DNA from: Acrasis kona
Lineage: Eukaryota > Heterolobosea > Eutetramitea > Acrasida > Acrasidae
Length of the DNA: 64,000 bases
NCBI GenBank assembly: GCA_026419775.2
Contig: JAOPGA020001209.1
Location: 1 to 64,000, forward strand
Direction: 5' to 3'
A program made the translations under genes and the position numbers. Position 1 is the stretch's first letter; each line of letters opens with the position of its first letter. Below, piece after piece: positions 45,369 through 56,200 of this stretch. A model generated the notes under the pieces. It did not search any database. It had not been told where the DNA came from and saw only the letters and a list, made by a program, of their open reading frames with translations.

Positions 45369-47016
45369 ATGCTGCCAAACATTGACCCAAGTTTATCGAG
45401 GTCCCCAAAACAAAACGATCGTATTTTTACACGACTACCAGAAATAGTATGTTTATTTTGACCACGAAGAGCTGAATCACAAACTTCAGAATGAAAATCC
45501 TAGGGTCAGCTCATCACCGGCATTTCCTGGACAAGTACGGGGCTTACCTCCATACCAAAACGTAAACGAAATGCCACAAGTTTTACGAACCCCCTTGATG
45601 CGAAATCCAATGATTGGGACGCCGATGATGCAAAATCCGATGCACAACCCGAACTATATGAATCAAATGCAAAACCCCATGATGCAAAATTCAATGTCAC
45701 AAAACCCAATGATGCACAACCCAACCATTCAGAACATGTACAATCCCGTGATGCAAAATCCCATGATGCAGAATTCAATGTCACAAAATCCAATGATGCA
45801 AAGTGCAATGTCACAAAACCCAATGATGCAAAATGCAATGATGCAGAATCCACTTCTCATGCAGCAAATGATGCAAAACCCCATGGTACAAAACCAAACA
45901 ATGTATCCAAACAATGCAGCCTTCAATCAACAAACCCAAAAAGCACAAAGCGTCAATGAACTGATAATATCACACAGTGACACATCAGAATCAGAGGATG
46001 AAGTCAAGAAGAAGAAAAAGAAGAAAAAGAAAAAGAAGAAATCTTCCGACGAATCAGAGTCTGACCAAGAAAGAAGAAGAAGAAGGAAGAAATCATCAAG
46101 AAAAAAGAAAGCGGAATCTTCCGACGCCAGCACTGACTCTAATTCTGATGACGAAAAGTCACACAGAAGAAGGAAAAGTCTTTCAAAAGAAACTCCTAGG
46201 AATCGTAATGACGACATTAGTCAACTCAAGGCCCTTGACATAAAGAAAAGAAAAAAGATTAATAAACTAGCACAACCACTTTTTGACCGTATTATGATTG
46301 AAGTCCTTAAGGAATTGGCTCATGATGTTGTAAGGGTAGAGGTCTATTCGTACAAAGAATGGATAGAATCTCAAAAGACTAAAGAGCGTCAAAGAAAGAT
46401 TGATCAAGTGTCTTACATGTTGAGTGCTGATATTGTAAACGAAACCATCGATGAGTTGACAAGACAACTCACGATTGAGGCCGCAAGAAGTATAATTGCA
46501 GATCATGTCAACAACGAAAAATCAACTACCTCCTCTTCTTTCAAGTTGTTTGGAGAAGATAAGGATGTTTGGGAACTTGTCATGTCTGATATTATAATTT
46601 ATAGTTTGAAAGATTTTGTCAGAGATGTTGCAAAGCAGAGCATTTTTGAAATGGTTGCAGAGTATGTTGTTACGGAACAAATTGTAGATAGTATTGTACA
46701 GGAGCATGCAAGAGATATTGCAATGTTTGAATTAATGTTACTAGATGGTGTGCAAGTAGAGAAGTTGATTGACGCAAAGATGGATTGTGTACTGGACATG
46801 TGCATGCTGGAATGTATTTTAGGTAATGTCTTGTTGGGAGCGGAATACTTTGAACACATGATATTCATGGAGGGCTGCATGTATACTTTGTTGGACCAAT
46901 TATCTTTAGAGTATACATTACAAATGTATTTCAAGTCAGTTGGTGTCAAGAAGTTTGTAGAAGACGCTACAAGAGGTGCTATAGATCAACTTTTATTTGA
47001 AAGAAATAAAGTGTGA
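45369..47016 (+). CDS. Unknown protein with Met/Asn/Gln/Pro repeats and helical C-terminus
   Basis: Two exons, 45369-45446 and 45490-47016, flank a 43-bp phase-0 intron and give 534 residues. Residues about 55-170 are an imperfect tandem repeat of the type QNPMMQNSMS. Then come a poly-Lys block, a Ser/Glu/Arg-rich region (RRRRRKKSSRKKK) and a helical C-terminal region of about 290 residues. That region has recurring amphipathic segments such as DIVNETIDELTRQLTIEAAR, DFVRDVAKQSIFEMVAEYVV and QIVDSIVQEHARDIA. These faintly resemble the C-terminal helices of SAC3/GANP-type mRNA-export proteins, but I would not assign it. It is probably nuclear. The first exon is inferred from the splice signals and phase. 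Confidence 0.7.
45600..45900 (+). repeat. Coding tandem repeat, ATGATGCAAAATCCA-type
   Basis: An imperfect 12-30 bp unit built on ATGATGCAAAAT(C/T)C repeats roughly 15 times within the coding frame. It yields the Met/Gln/Asn/Pro repeat. Such tracts expand and contract by replication slippage. Confidence 0.8.
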
Positions 47017-47025
47017 CTTGACTAT

Positions 47026-47798
47026 TTATTCTTGTTGTACAATGTCTTTTAAATTCATGAGGTCATGTATGACATAGTCTGGTTGATCTTCTTCAACGCA
47101 CTTGTCGTGTGTCTCCGTCCAGTGTTCTTCCGTTGTAAATAGACATGTTTGAGCGCCTGCAGCTTTTCCATAAGCAATATCGTGGTGTGAATCTCCGACC
47201 ATCAAAATGTTTTTGGTTGGGGTGTCGAATTCCTTAGATATGTGCAAAAGCGACCCTGGATGTGGTTTATATGGTAGAAAATCACGTGAGATGTAAATGT
47301 TGAAGCAATCTGTGTCTTTTCCCAACTTCTTTTTGAAGTGGTCAAGACCTGCTGCAGAGTTTCTAGTCACAATGGCGAGCTTTTTGTTATAAAGCTCTGT
47401 TGATCTGAAATAATTTATGAGCGATTCGAGGTTAGGTTGATATGCAACGCGGTCGCGTGCTTCTTCTTCAATATCATGGATGATACTAAACAGTCTGTCT
47501 CGTTCGTTTTTGTCTTGCACGGCATAAATCTTATCAAGCAGATCTCCCTCAAGAATGGCAGTCTCTGTTCTAATAAATGGTTAGGCACACTAAGTTGTTA
47601 ATATACCTCATCTTGTTAAAGTCAATAACTGGAAGGGTCAGTGTTCCATCTGATGGGTAAGCAATTGTTTATTTAAACTTTTCGCTTACCAAGGTCGAAC
47701 ACCATTGCTTTCACTTTATTCTTCTGATATGAAGTACTACGAAAATAAAATCCATTTTTGACTGTCACTTTATCATACAGGTTCACTGACCTTCTCAT
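47026..47798 (-). CDS. HAD-superfamily hydrolase (phosphoglycolate phosphatase-like)
   Basis: Exons 47690-47798, 47607-47649 and 47026-47569 with introns of 40 and 37 bp encode about 231 residues. Motif I is FDLDGTL, whose aspartate codon is split by the first intron. Motif II is IVTRNS, the lysine is in PYKPHPGSLL and motif IV is GDSHHDIAYGKAAG. A helical cap lies between motifs I and II. The set fits a small-molecule HAD phosphatase of the Gph type; the substrate is unknown. The first exon contains a possible 54-bp in-frame intron (starting GTCAGT and ending CGTAG), so the N-terminus may be 18 residues shorter. The stop lies in AATAAA. Confidence 0.85.
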
Positions 47799-47936
47799 TT
47801 TCTATTTATACACTGCTTTCTGCCGATTACAACATTTTTACTTTCGCAATACTCGTGTGAGGAGACAAGATGAAGATGGATACTACCTGTTAAGAACTTA
47901 AATCAAAAGCAATAATGATAGAAGAACACAATGGAA

Positions 47937-48044
47937 TTAACCGGAAACTAAATAACGAATCTTCAGCCCTTTGCGGTCAATAGACAACCCTTCGCGGATG
48001 CCCTCAATATAATCATTGATGGGTACAATTCTGTTCGACGACAT
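47937..48044 (-). CDS. Possible 35-residue small protein
   Basis: An ATG frame reads MSSNRIVPINDYIEGIREGL and ends YLVSG TAA. The composition looks protein-like and it fills the gap between HAD and tubulin. GT/AG pairs downstream could extend it by another exon toward the HAD start. There is no domain. Confidence 0.28.
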   Translation of the reverse strand: MSSNRIVPINDYIEGIREGLSIDRKGLKIRYLVSG

Positions 48045-48101
48045 CTCTATTAGTATTCTACCAAATTATTTGACGGTTAAAATTTATTATCAGCACACAA
48101 A

Positions 48102-49424
48102 CTATTCCTCTTCTTCTTCCTCATCTTCTTTCTCATCTTCACGTACATCTAATGCTTGATACTCTGAAATGATGTCAGCCAAATTAGACCTTGCCTCTGT
48201 AAAATCCATCTCATCCATGCCCTCGTCTTTATACCAATGAAAGAATGCTTTTCTACGGAACATGACATCAAACTGTCTAAGAATTCTATCGAACATTGAG
48301 CAAATGGAGGTTGAATTACAGATTAGTGTTGCAGACATGCCAAGTCCTACGGGTGGGTTGTTACATATTGTAGACATGATATTGTTGGGAATCCAACTAA
48401 CAGAGTGTCTTCCAATTGTTCTAATCTTCAACAATTGTTCATCTACTACTTGAGTTGCTATATCACCTCTATAAATTACTGAGGTTGTCAACAATCTACC
48501 GTTCTTCAGATCTCCCTCTGACATTGTGTTTCTAAGGTCAAAGAGCTGTTGTGTTATATCTTCCACCGTTAGTTTTCTGTAGACTACTGAATTAGGTGGT
48601 GTGTGAGGGGAGTAACTCATCATAAAGTAGTGGAGCCTTGGGAACGGAACGAGATTTACTGCCATCTTTCGTAAATCTGCATTGAGTTGGCCAGGGAAGC
48701 GAAGTGAACATGTCAGTCCTGACATGGCCATGCTGACGACCTCATTCATCTTGGAGAAACTAGGTTTTTTGATGTCAAGATTCTTCTCACAAATGCGATA
48801 AAGTGACTCATTGTCAATTGATATTGTTTGATCTGCCTTCTCTGTGATTTGATGCATGGCTAATGTTGTGTTGTATGCTTCCACTACAGTGTCACTAACT
48901 GAACTGGATGGAAACACTGAAAACGTCATGATGATTTTATCATTGTATTCGTCGCGAATTTTCTCAGTTAGCAGCGAGCCAAAGCCTGATCCGGTTCCAC
49001 CACCTAATGAGTGGACAAGTTGAAAACCTTGCATGCATTCGCATACTTCTGCTTCTTTTCTGATTATATCCATCGCTTCTTCAGCAGATTCAGCACCCTC
49101 TGTGAGGTATCCTTTCGCAAAGTTGTTACCAGCACCAGTTCCAGATCCAAAAAAATTATTAGGCTGGAAAATCCCTCCAATACTACTAGCTCTCAAGTTA
49201 TTCAGTGCACCTTCCTCTAAATCTAGTAAGCACGCTCTTGGAATCTGTCTTCCACCTGGTCCCTCTTGATAGTATACATTTGTTCTCAACTTTTGTTCTA
49301 AGCTGGCATCCTTTAAAAAGAATCCATCGCGGTCGATGTTGTGTTCTCCATTCAAAACCTCCCAATACCTTTGGCCCAATTGGTTACCACATTGACCGAC
49401 TTGCAAGAATACAATTTCTCTCAT
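48102..49424 (-). CDS. Divergent beta-tubulin
   Basis: One exon encodes 440 residues. It starts MREI, the N-terminal tetrapeptide used in co-translational autoregulation of tubulin mRNA. The GTP-binding loop GGGTGSGFGSLL, the nucleotide contact region and an acidic tail (REDEKEDEEEEEE) are intact. Against typical beta-tubulins many conserved positions differ, for example IVFLQVGQCGNQLGQRYWEV and NHLVSATMSG replaced by NEVVSMAMSGLT. This degree of change resembles the separate mitotic tubulins of some amoeboflagellates and makes a specialised isotype likely. A second, more conserved copy would be expected elsewhere. The stop is TAG. Confidence 0.93.
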   Translation of the reverse strand: MREIVFLQVGQCGNQLGQRYWEVLNGEHNIDRDGFFLKDASLEQKLRTNVYYQEGPGGRQIPRACLLDLEEGALNNLRASSIGGIFQPNNFFGSGTGAGNNFAKGYLTEGAESAEEAMDIIRKEAEVCECMQGFQLVHSLGGGTGSGFGSLLTEKIRDEYNDKIIMTFSVFPSSSVSDTVVEAYNTTLAMHQITEKADQTISIDNESLYRICEKNLDIKKPSFSKMNEVVSMAMSGLTCSLRFPGQLNADLRKMAVNLVPFPRLHYFMMSYSPHTPPNSVVYRKLTVEDITQQLFDLRNTMSEGDLKNGRLLTTSVIYRGDIATQVVDEQLLKIRTIGRHSVSWIPNNIMSTICNNPPVGLGMSATLICNSTSICSMFDRILRQFDVMFRRKAFFHWYKDEGMDEMDFTEARSNLADIISEYQALDVREDEKEDEEEEEE

Positions 49425-49589
49425 TGTTGTTTGTGTTTGATTTGTTTTGAAAGGTATACATCCACTGAAATGCTTTTATATTCGTAGGTTCAGCATTATA
49501 ATTATTGATTAGTCATCTAATTAGTATAATATCGCGTCCACAGTCAAAAACAACAATAATTACAACAAACAGCGTTACAATAATAATTT

Positions 49590-50884
49590 TTATTGGGAGT
49601 CATCGTCGTCATCATCGTCATCATCTTCATCATCTTCATCATCATCATCTTCATCGTCCTCTTCGTCATCGTCGTCATCATCTCCTCTTCTATTGATACG
49701 TAAAGTCCTTCTAAAGTTCTTCTTAAACTCATCTTCCTCCTCATCTTCTTCATCGTCCTCTTCATGTGTGGGAACGGGTTCTTCTCCTCTATTCCAAACA
49801 TACACAGTCTCGTCCCACGAACAAGTGGCAATTTCGTCAGGATTTTCCAAACTAAAGTCTAAAAGATTAATTGTGAAAAAAAATGAAAAGTGTGTGCGTT
49901 ACCTAAACCGACTACAAACTCTCTGTGATGTTCGTATTTTTCGATTAGTGCATCTTCTTTTTCACTATCCCATATCATTAAGGTCATATCGTAGGAACAT
50001 GAGGCAATGATTGACTCGTCGTGAGGCGAACATTTTAAACGTCTTACGGCATAGTCATGACCACGTAGAGTGTTGATCTCTAAGAAGCAGAGTTTATAAA
50101 AAATGAGAAATGAAGAATGAACTAACCTTGATCTGGATTGCGCGTATCCCATATCTTGATGGTCTTATCCACGCTACCACTAACTAGAATGTTTTCGTTG
50201 TACTTGTTCCAGTCGCAAGTCAATATTTCGTAGTTGGAGTGACCTCTGATGGTTTGAATGGACGCTACGTCGTTGACATCCCAAATTTTCAAGGTGTGGT
50301 CTCCTGAGGCTGAAGCAAAAGTGTCATTGCTGGTGGGATTCCAAATGGTGCTGTAGACACAATAGCTTTTAGGATTATAGTATCAAGTATCATGCGGTGT
50401 ATACTTACGTATGTTCGTCGAAAGTCTCTATGCTTGTATCCTCGCCAACAGCCCATACTTTGATGGAATTATCCCAACTTCCAGTTACATAGGTGTCTTT
50501 TCCCGTAAGGTTCCAATCTACTGAATATACCTCTTTTGAGTGTTCATTCAAAGATCTGTAAGGGTTATCCGGTGATGATAGATCCCATATTTTAATACTT
50601 CCGTCGCCACTCACGGATACCTAGATATGAATAAACAACAACGTCTCATTAGTTACCAGCTGGTTTTCATTTTCTTCGTTCCAACAACAATCGTAAAGAC
50701 CATCTTGAGTATCGTATTGTGATTCTCTTTCTATTATACCGGCATCTTCCACCTTTCTTAATATGTATTGTCTTCCATTACCCACGATTCCAAAATGTTG
50801 AGCGGTAGCAACAGCTAATTTATCTTCCTCAAACGGGCTAAATTCTACCGCATACCCATTATACGCTGTCTTGTAAGAAGGCAT
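49590..50884 (-). CDS. PEX7: PEX7, PTS2 peroxisomal import receptor
   Basis: Exons 50657-50884, 50409-50620, 50127-50365, 49903-50079 and 49590-49858 with introns of 36-47 bp encode 374 residues. WD40 repeats match PEX7 along the whole length (GYAVEFSPFEEDKLAVATAQ, VSGDGSIKIWDL, EVYSVDWN, CDWNKYNENILVSGSVDKTI, HHREFVVGLDFSLENP). It binds the N-terminal PTS2 signal of matrix enzymes in the cytosol and carries them to peroxisomes. After the last blade comes an unusual tail of about 70 residues, mostly Asp and Glu, that typical PEX7 lacks. The stop lies in AATAAA. Confidence 0.93.
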
Positions 50885-51230
50885 TTTGGATCAAACAATT
50901 TTATGTTTGTAAACTAATTGTTTGGTGTTACAAGACGTCTGTTGTTTGTATTGAGGGTAAGGAGCATGAACAAAATTTTGATTTTTGATACTCTCACAAT
51001 GCTTAATATTATAGGATTTGATGCTGGTTTCAGGTGAATATAGAGTTTTCTGGTACATTGTCTGGGCTGTCTAGGCTTGTTTTGCCACTATAGATGATTC
51101 TTAACAATCCAACAAAGCACTTTCAATACGACTAAAATCGCGAGTATCATGCCATTAAAGTGATTATTTTATTTTACATTAAGAGTGATTGCTAAAGATA
51201 TTGAGAGTTCAAAGGAATCCCGTTGAATTC
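50885..51230. other. Intergenic, nothing recognised
   Basis: This 346-bp stretch upstream of PEX7 holds no convincing frame or RNA. It probably carries the PEX7 promoter and the 3' end of the small gene that follows. Confidence 0.5.
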
Positions 51231-51380
51231 TCATCCTTCAACCTCCATCTGGCTATCCAAAGCATCATCCTTTTCAAGTTTCTTCAAGTGCACCGCACTT
51301 TCCATCATGTTCTTGAATTTCTCATTTATCTTGCTCGCAATTCCAACCTCGTCATTTGAGTTGTAGGTAGTGTCGGACAT
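51231..51380 (-). CDS. Small acidic/basic hypothetical protein, 49 residues
   Basis: ATG at 51380 begins MSDTTYNSNDEVGIASKINE. The protein continues as an amphipathic helix (KFKNMMESAVHLKKLEKDD) and stops at TGA. The coherent composition and its fit to a gap between genes suggest it is real. It has no domain, no signal peptide and no known family. Confidence 0.45.
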   Translation of the reverse strand: MSDTTYNSNDEVGIASKINEKFKNMMESAVHLKKLEKDDALDSQMEVEG

Positions 51381-51453
51381 TAACAGCGTTTTTACGGTTT
51401 TTGATCAACAAAGAAGTTTTAACAACTTATTAATACTCTCTTCCTATTTTTAA

Positions 51454-52167
51454 ATGAAATCAACTAGTTACAAAACGCCCAATAATGGTATAATTCGTTT
51501 ACAACAATTAGAGCGCCAACAGCTCATGGCCAAATACTGTTGCCAAAGGTACTATACATCCAAAGAGGTAGCAGATCATAACACAACTTCTGATTGTTGG
51601 GTCACTCTTCTTGGTCAGGTGTATGATTTAAATGACCTTATAAAGCAGAACTACGGTAGTCACCTACTAGAGCCAATCATAAAAGTAGCCGGAGAGGACA
51701 TTTCGCATTGGTTTGATGACAATACCAAAGATGTCAAAACAAGAATCGACCCAGTACTTCACACAAGAAGTTACTATCTGCCAATGGGGAAATTTATTCA
51801 TGCTTCTGCTTTGGAAGAATCGAGCAAACAAGTACCATGGTGGAGAGACCAGAAATATATCATTGGAAAATTGTCCCGTAAAACAAGAACAATCAGAATC
51901 ATTAATACTTTAACCCACCAAGACCATCTACTGGAGGTTTGTAGTGAAGAGACACTGAATGAAATTTTGGATAGATATTTACGATTCAACTCCCACGCTG
52001 CTAGTTATACTTGGAAGAGAATGGGACGGAAGTTAGACATGACAATGACTTTGGATGAGAATGGTATTCCAGATGAAGATAGTGAATTCGCAGACTTGGC
52101 AATTAGAGACACTTATTACACTCCCGCTCTACATTTGTACTTTAACGACGATCTTACTGTAGGATAA
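51454..52167 (+). CDS. CYB5D1: Cytochrome b5 domain-containing protein 1 (CYB5D1)
   Basis: One exon encodes 237 residues. The cytochrome b5-like fold covers residues about 30-110 (YYTSKEVADHNTTSDCWVTL, then VAGEDISHWFDDNTKDVKTR). The second part matches CYB5D1 specifically: RKTRTIRIINTLTHQDHLLE, RFNSHAASYTWKRMGRKLDM and LYFNDDL. The classical haem-ligand HPGG is not present, as in the family. CYB5D1 is an axonemal, radial-spoke-associated protein of motile cilia that tunes beating. Together with BBS4 this argues that the organism builds motile flagella. Confidence 0.92.
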   Translation: MKSTSYKTPNNGIIRLQQLERQQLMAKYCCQRYYTSKEVADHNTTSDCWVTLLGQVYDLNDLIKQNYGSHLLEPIIKVAGEDISHWFDDNTKDVKTRIDPVLHTRSYYLPMGKFIHASALEESSKQVPWWRDQKYIIGKLSRKTRTIRIINTLTHQDHLLEVCSEETLNEILDRYLRFNSHAASYTWKRMGRKLDMTMTLDENGIPDEDSEFADLAIRDTYYTPALHLYFNDDLTVG

Positions 52168-52388
52168 TATTTTGATGTGCCATTATAGAAATGTTAATAA
52201 ACCTTATTGTGCATAGGTCACTTTATTAGTTTATACTAAAGTAAATGAAAATATCTCCTTACGACATCGAGTCTAGCTGGTCCACTCCGTCGGTATAAAA
52301 TGATGTTCTTCATCGTTCAACTTTGTGTGTGGATGTTCTTTTTATTTCCATCAATATTATTGTAAGGTGACAGGTGACAACGAGGAGG

Positions 52389-53165
52389 ATGTCTTTAGTT
52401 AAAGCTCAACAGTATGAGGAAGAGTTAAAGGGTTACGAAAATGACATCAGAGAGGGTATTATAAAGCTTAGAAGGCTGAAAGGAAATGACATGGACCGTG
52501 TAAGTTGATTATATACGTATTTTAATTGTTTCTAGAAAAGAGGAGAAATAGAGGAATTCTTTGAAAAGTCGAGACGCAATTTAAAAAAGATTACTAGTCT
52601 AATGAAGACCGAACAAAACATTTCGATCAAGGATCAAATGACAACAATCAGAGACTCACATAAACAGGAGTTTAAAAAACTAAGAGCGCAATTAGATAAT
52701 ATCATTCAACAAACCGAAAATAGAGACTCTGTTGGTGTTAATGTTCAAGAAACTGTTGAAACCATCAAGGTCGAAAAGAAGAAGCCAGAGGAAGAGGAAT
52801 TAAATGACCAGCTTGCAGAGCAGTTGTTCGGTCCAGTTTTTGAAACTCAAAAAGATTGCTTAGCCATCATTGACAGGTTGAATATGAAGGCGGAAGAGAC
52901 GCTAGAACTTGGAGCAGAGAGTGCGGAGTTGCTAAGGCAACAAAGAGAACAATTAATTATAATAGACAAGAAGATGGACGAGTTAGGAAGTAACACAAAG
53001 AGAGCAGGAAAAGAATTGAGTGCTTTTTTCCGCAAGTTAGCAACTGACAAATTAATCATAGTTGTGTGCCTCTTGATAGGTTTGGCAGTGATCGTTGCAG
53101 TAGTTGTGAAGATTGTGTATCATGTTGTTGGTCCCGAAATAAAAAAACAACAACAAACTAAATAA
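52389..53165 (+). CDS. Qb-SNARE, NPSN-like
   Basis: Exons 52389-52499 and 52536-53165 with a 36-bp phase-0 intron encode 246 residues. The N-terminal half forms coiled coils (EEELKGYENDIREGIIKLRR). A Qb SNARE helix follows (AIIDRLNMKAEETLELGAES, then LRQQREQLIIIDKKMDELGS), ending KLATDK just before a C-terminal membrane anchor (LIIVVCLLIGLAVIVAVVV). The ATDK-anchor junction and VKIV end resemble plant NPSN SNAREs, which work at the plasma membrane and in cytokinesis. Vti1-like is the alternative. The stop lies in AATAAA. Confidence 0.8.
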
Positions 53166-53236
53166 AGCATTGTTTTAAAATGAGTTGTAATGTTAATAAT
53201 CAACTGGAACACACCACGTAACAATCCGCCCTACAT

Positions 53237-56200
53237 ATGGAACAGGACATCCCAACTTATAGAAATAGCCTCACTATAGAGGGAAAACCTCAATATAGAA
53301 GCACCGGTCTTGAATTCAACTCATCCACCAAACACGCTATGCGCATTGTTAGTAGATCACAACTTGGTCATTTCTTACGTGTTAATAGTTCTATATGGAT
53401 TCACTATCTAGTATATACTACACAATAAAGGGAAAAACAAGAGAAACGGGGTGGAATTTAAAGACAATACATAATCCGGATTCTCCTTCACAACCAACAC
53501 CGGAGGAACAACGCCCCCTTTTAAATGTTATAGACAGTATTCTTTTGGATGTTCAAAAGTGCAATGGGGATGAATTCTATCAGATGTGGAGGTTTGTTGA
53601 CATTGTGGCTCTTGGCACTAACATTTCAGGGACGATTGTATAAGGTACTTGCTACCACTTAAAATGTCTTGTGAGCAAGAAAATGAATTAGTTAGAAAGT
53701 ATGTTCTTGAATGTGTACAGAAACTTGTTGCGTACGGATTTATCGAAAACACAGACAAGGAAAGTTCAGAACCTAGCATCTTTACATTAAAAGAGTTTGA
53801 GAGTTCGACTCCTATTCAATTATTGGATAAACTGCGGCACATTAATCACTCTCGGACGAGTCCAAAGCAAAAACAATCCTACTCCATAGACCTGATCGCT
53901 CTCATTACGTGCAGCTGCTACTCCAAATCATTTCCAATATTTAACGAAACCATACAAACCATCTCGACCATTTTAATGTACGTTTTTGATTTGAAGGATT
54001 GGCACTACGTAGCGTTCCTCAACGCCTGCTTTGACATTTTAATCACATCAAAACAAGCATCCATGCAGAACAAGTCACTTTTTAAAAACCAAGCATTAAA
54101 CCCAGAACTTACCATTCATCATTCCACACAAACCATTTCGCAACTCAACTCTCGTATCTTTTCCAATCTGGACGCCTTTAGTGGTTCTTCGCGCCGACAA
54201 CAATCATCCGACTTTGATTTGGACGAAATGAATCATGGACAAGATGAATTGATTTTGGATTCCAACAACTCTCCACAACCAATTATCATTCGTAGGTACG
54301 TTCCCTTCAATATAAAGACGATGCGTAGATCATCCATTCACAACGTGTCAAAAAACACATCAACACAATCAACACCATCTCTACCAACATTACCAACAAC
54401 AACAACAACGGAGAAGGAAGAACCATCGCTCGAACACATTAAAACAGCAAGTGATGTTGATGCATCATTGAACATCACAACCCCCATTACAATTTCACCC
54501 AATCATCAAAAAACACCATCGACCGACACCAGCATGAGCAGTTCATTTTTAAATTTATTCATCCCTCGTAAAAAAAGATCACAAGCATCAATTGTGCCAT
54601 CTCCGACCGTGGTCAACCAACAAATTGCATTACAAACAGGATCAGAATCAATCAAATCAAGACAAAAGTCACCCAGTAACGAATACAACGGAACCGATTC
54701 GCCGACGCCACACAAGATTACAACTTGCTTTGATTTTGAAATTACTGCCAACCACATTGTAACCAAATTCGGAGAATTGAGCAGCGATCGAGTGGAACAA
54801 GAATCAATCAGCATCATTTCCAAATTATGTAAATTTTGTTTGAAGCCCATTTCAACGAAAGCATTTGATTCTGTAGGATTGGCAACTCGTCAATCTTCGT
54901 TACAAATTTTACAATCCATCATCAAATGCATGGGGACCAATCGAGATTTACAATACATGGAACAATTGACGAGCATGTTGTTCGAAGCGATCATTTCAAA
55001 CGGCATCGTTTCATCTCCTCCAGTTTTTGATGCATGCGTCGAATTGTACGAATGCGTGAAATTCAAATTTGCAAGCATTTGGAGAATTGAATGTGCACAT
55101 GTATTGACAAGAGTTCTACTTCCCATCATGAGCAGTTCATATTCTACGTATCACCAAAAAAATGTAATTTTGAACAATTTGGAAAAGATTATATTCAATC
55201 AAGATTCGATGGAAATTTATCGACAATATCGCGATTGTAACCAAAATGTGTTGGTTGAGATTGTTAATCATTTGAACATTTTATTCGAATCGAGTTCGTC
55301 ACATTCCACATTTCGAATCAAATGTATTGATTTGATATTTAGAATTAGTCGATCCATTTGCGAGAGTTTACGATTCGAAACGGATCGATTATCCGTTACA
55401 ACAGGCGACAAGAACATTGATCGACTCATCATTTCAAAGTGTACAAAAAGAAGTAAATTAAATCACCAAGATGAAGATTTACAACAAATTACAAAAATGA
55501 ACATTGATGACATTGATTTGATAAGAGATGATGAAAGCAATGACGACGACGAAAATAATGATCAGGATGTTTATGATGCTCGTAAAATATTTAATTTGGA
55601 ATGTGAAGAATTGATCAAGAATGCCATTTGTGATTTGAACGGAATCAACGTGAATAAAGAATCACAAGTCATGGCCACCATATCAGCTGATATCTGGGAC
55701 GAAGATCAAGATTCCATTCCGACATCTTCTTCCCATTTACAAAAAAATGACGAAGATGACGACGAATTAGATTTTATAATCGATGCTTATTTTTCCACAT
55801 TTGATAATTTGTTACATTCGTTATCAACGTGCTTGGAATCACATTCACATTCGTCACCCAATCAACATCAATTCAGTTCAAATGCATTAGCATGTATTGA
55901 AAATTTATCAAATGTTGCCATTCGATTCATGGATTCCAAATCTTATTCAAAAATAATCAAAGCTCTATGTGGGAATTGTGGATTGATGGATCAACAACAA
56001 CAATCAATGGCGAACGATTCTAGTTTGTCGTTAGCGACACAAAACTCTGAATCGAGCGCCTCGATCGCAGCCACTAGTTCCTCCACCAGCATTTTGACAT
56101 CTTTACAAAATTTATTAACATTTAATAATTCGATTGAGAATTTAAATTCAAATCCAACGCCTACAATGAGTGGTACTTCGTTATTGACGAATTCGATTCA

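Noticed and set aside
45506-45853. Minus-strand 115-residue Phe/Ala/Ser repeat protein
   Set aside because: It is the antisense of the tandem repeat in the QNPMM gene.
49544-49831. Met/Lys-rich 95-residue minus frame over the PEX7 tail
   Set aside because: It is a frame-shifted reading of the GAT/GAA repeat that encodes the PEX7 acidic tail.
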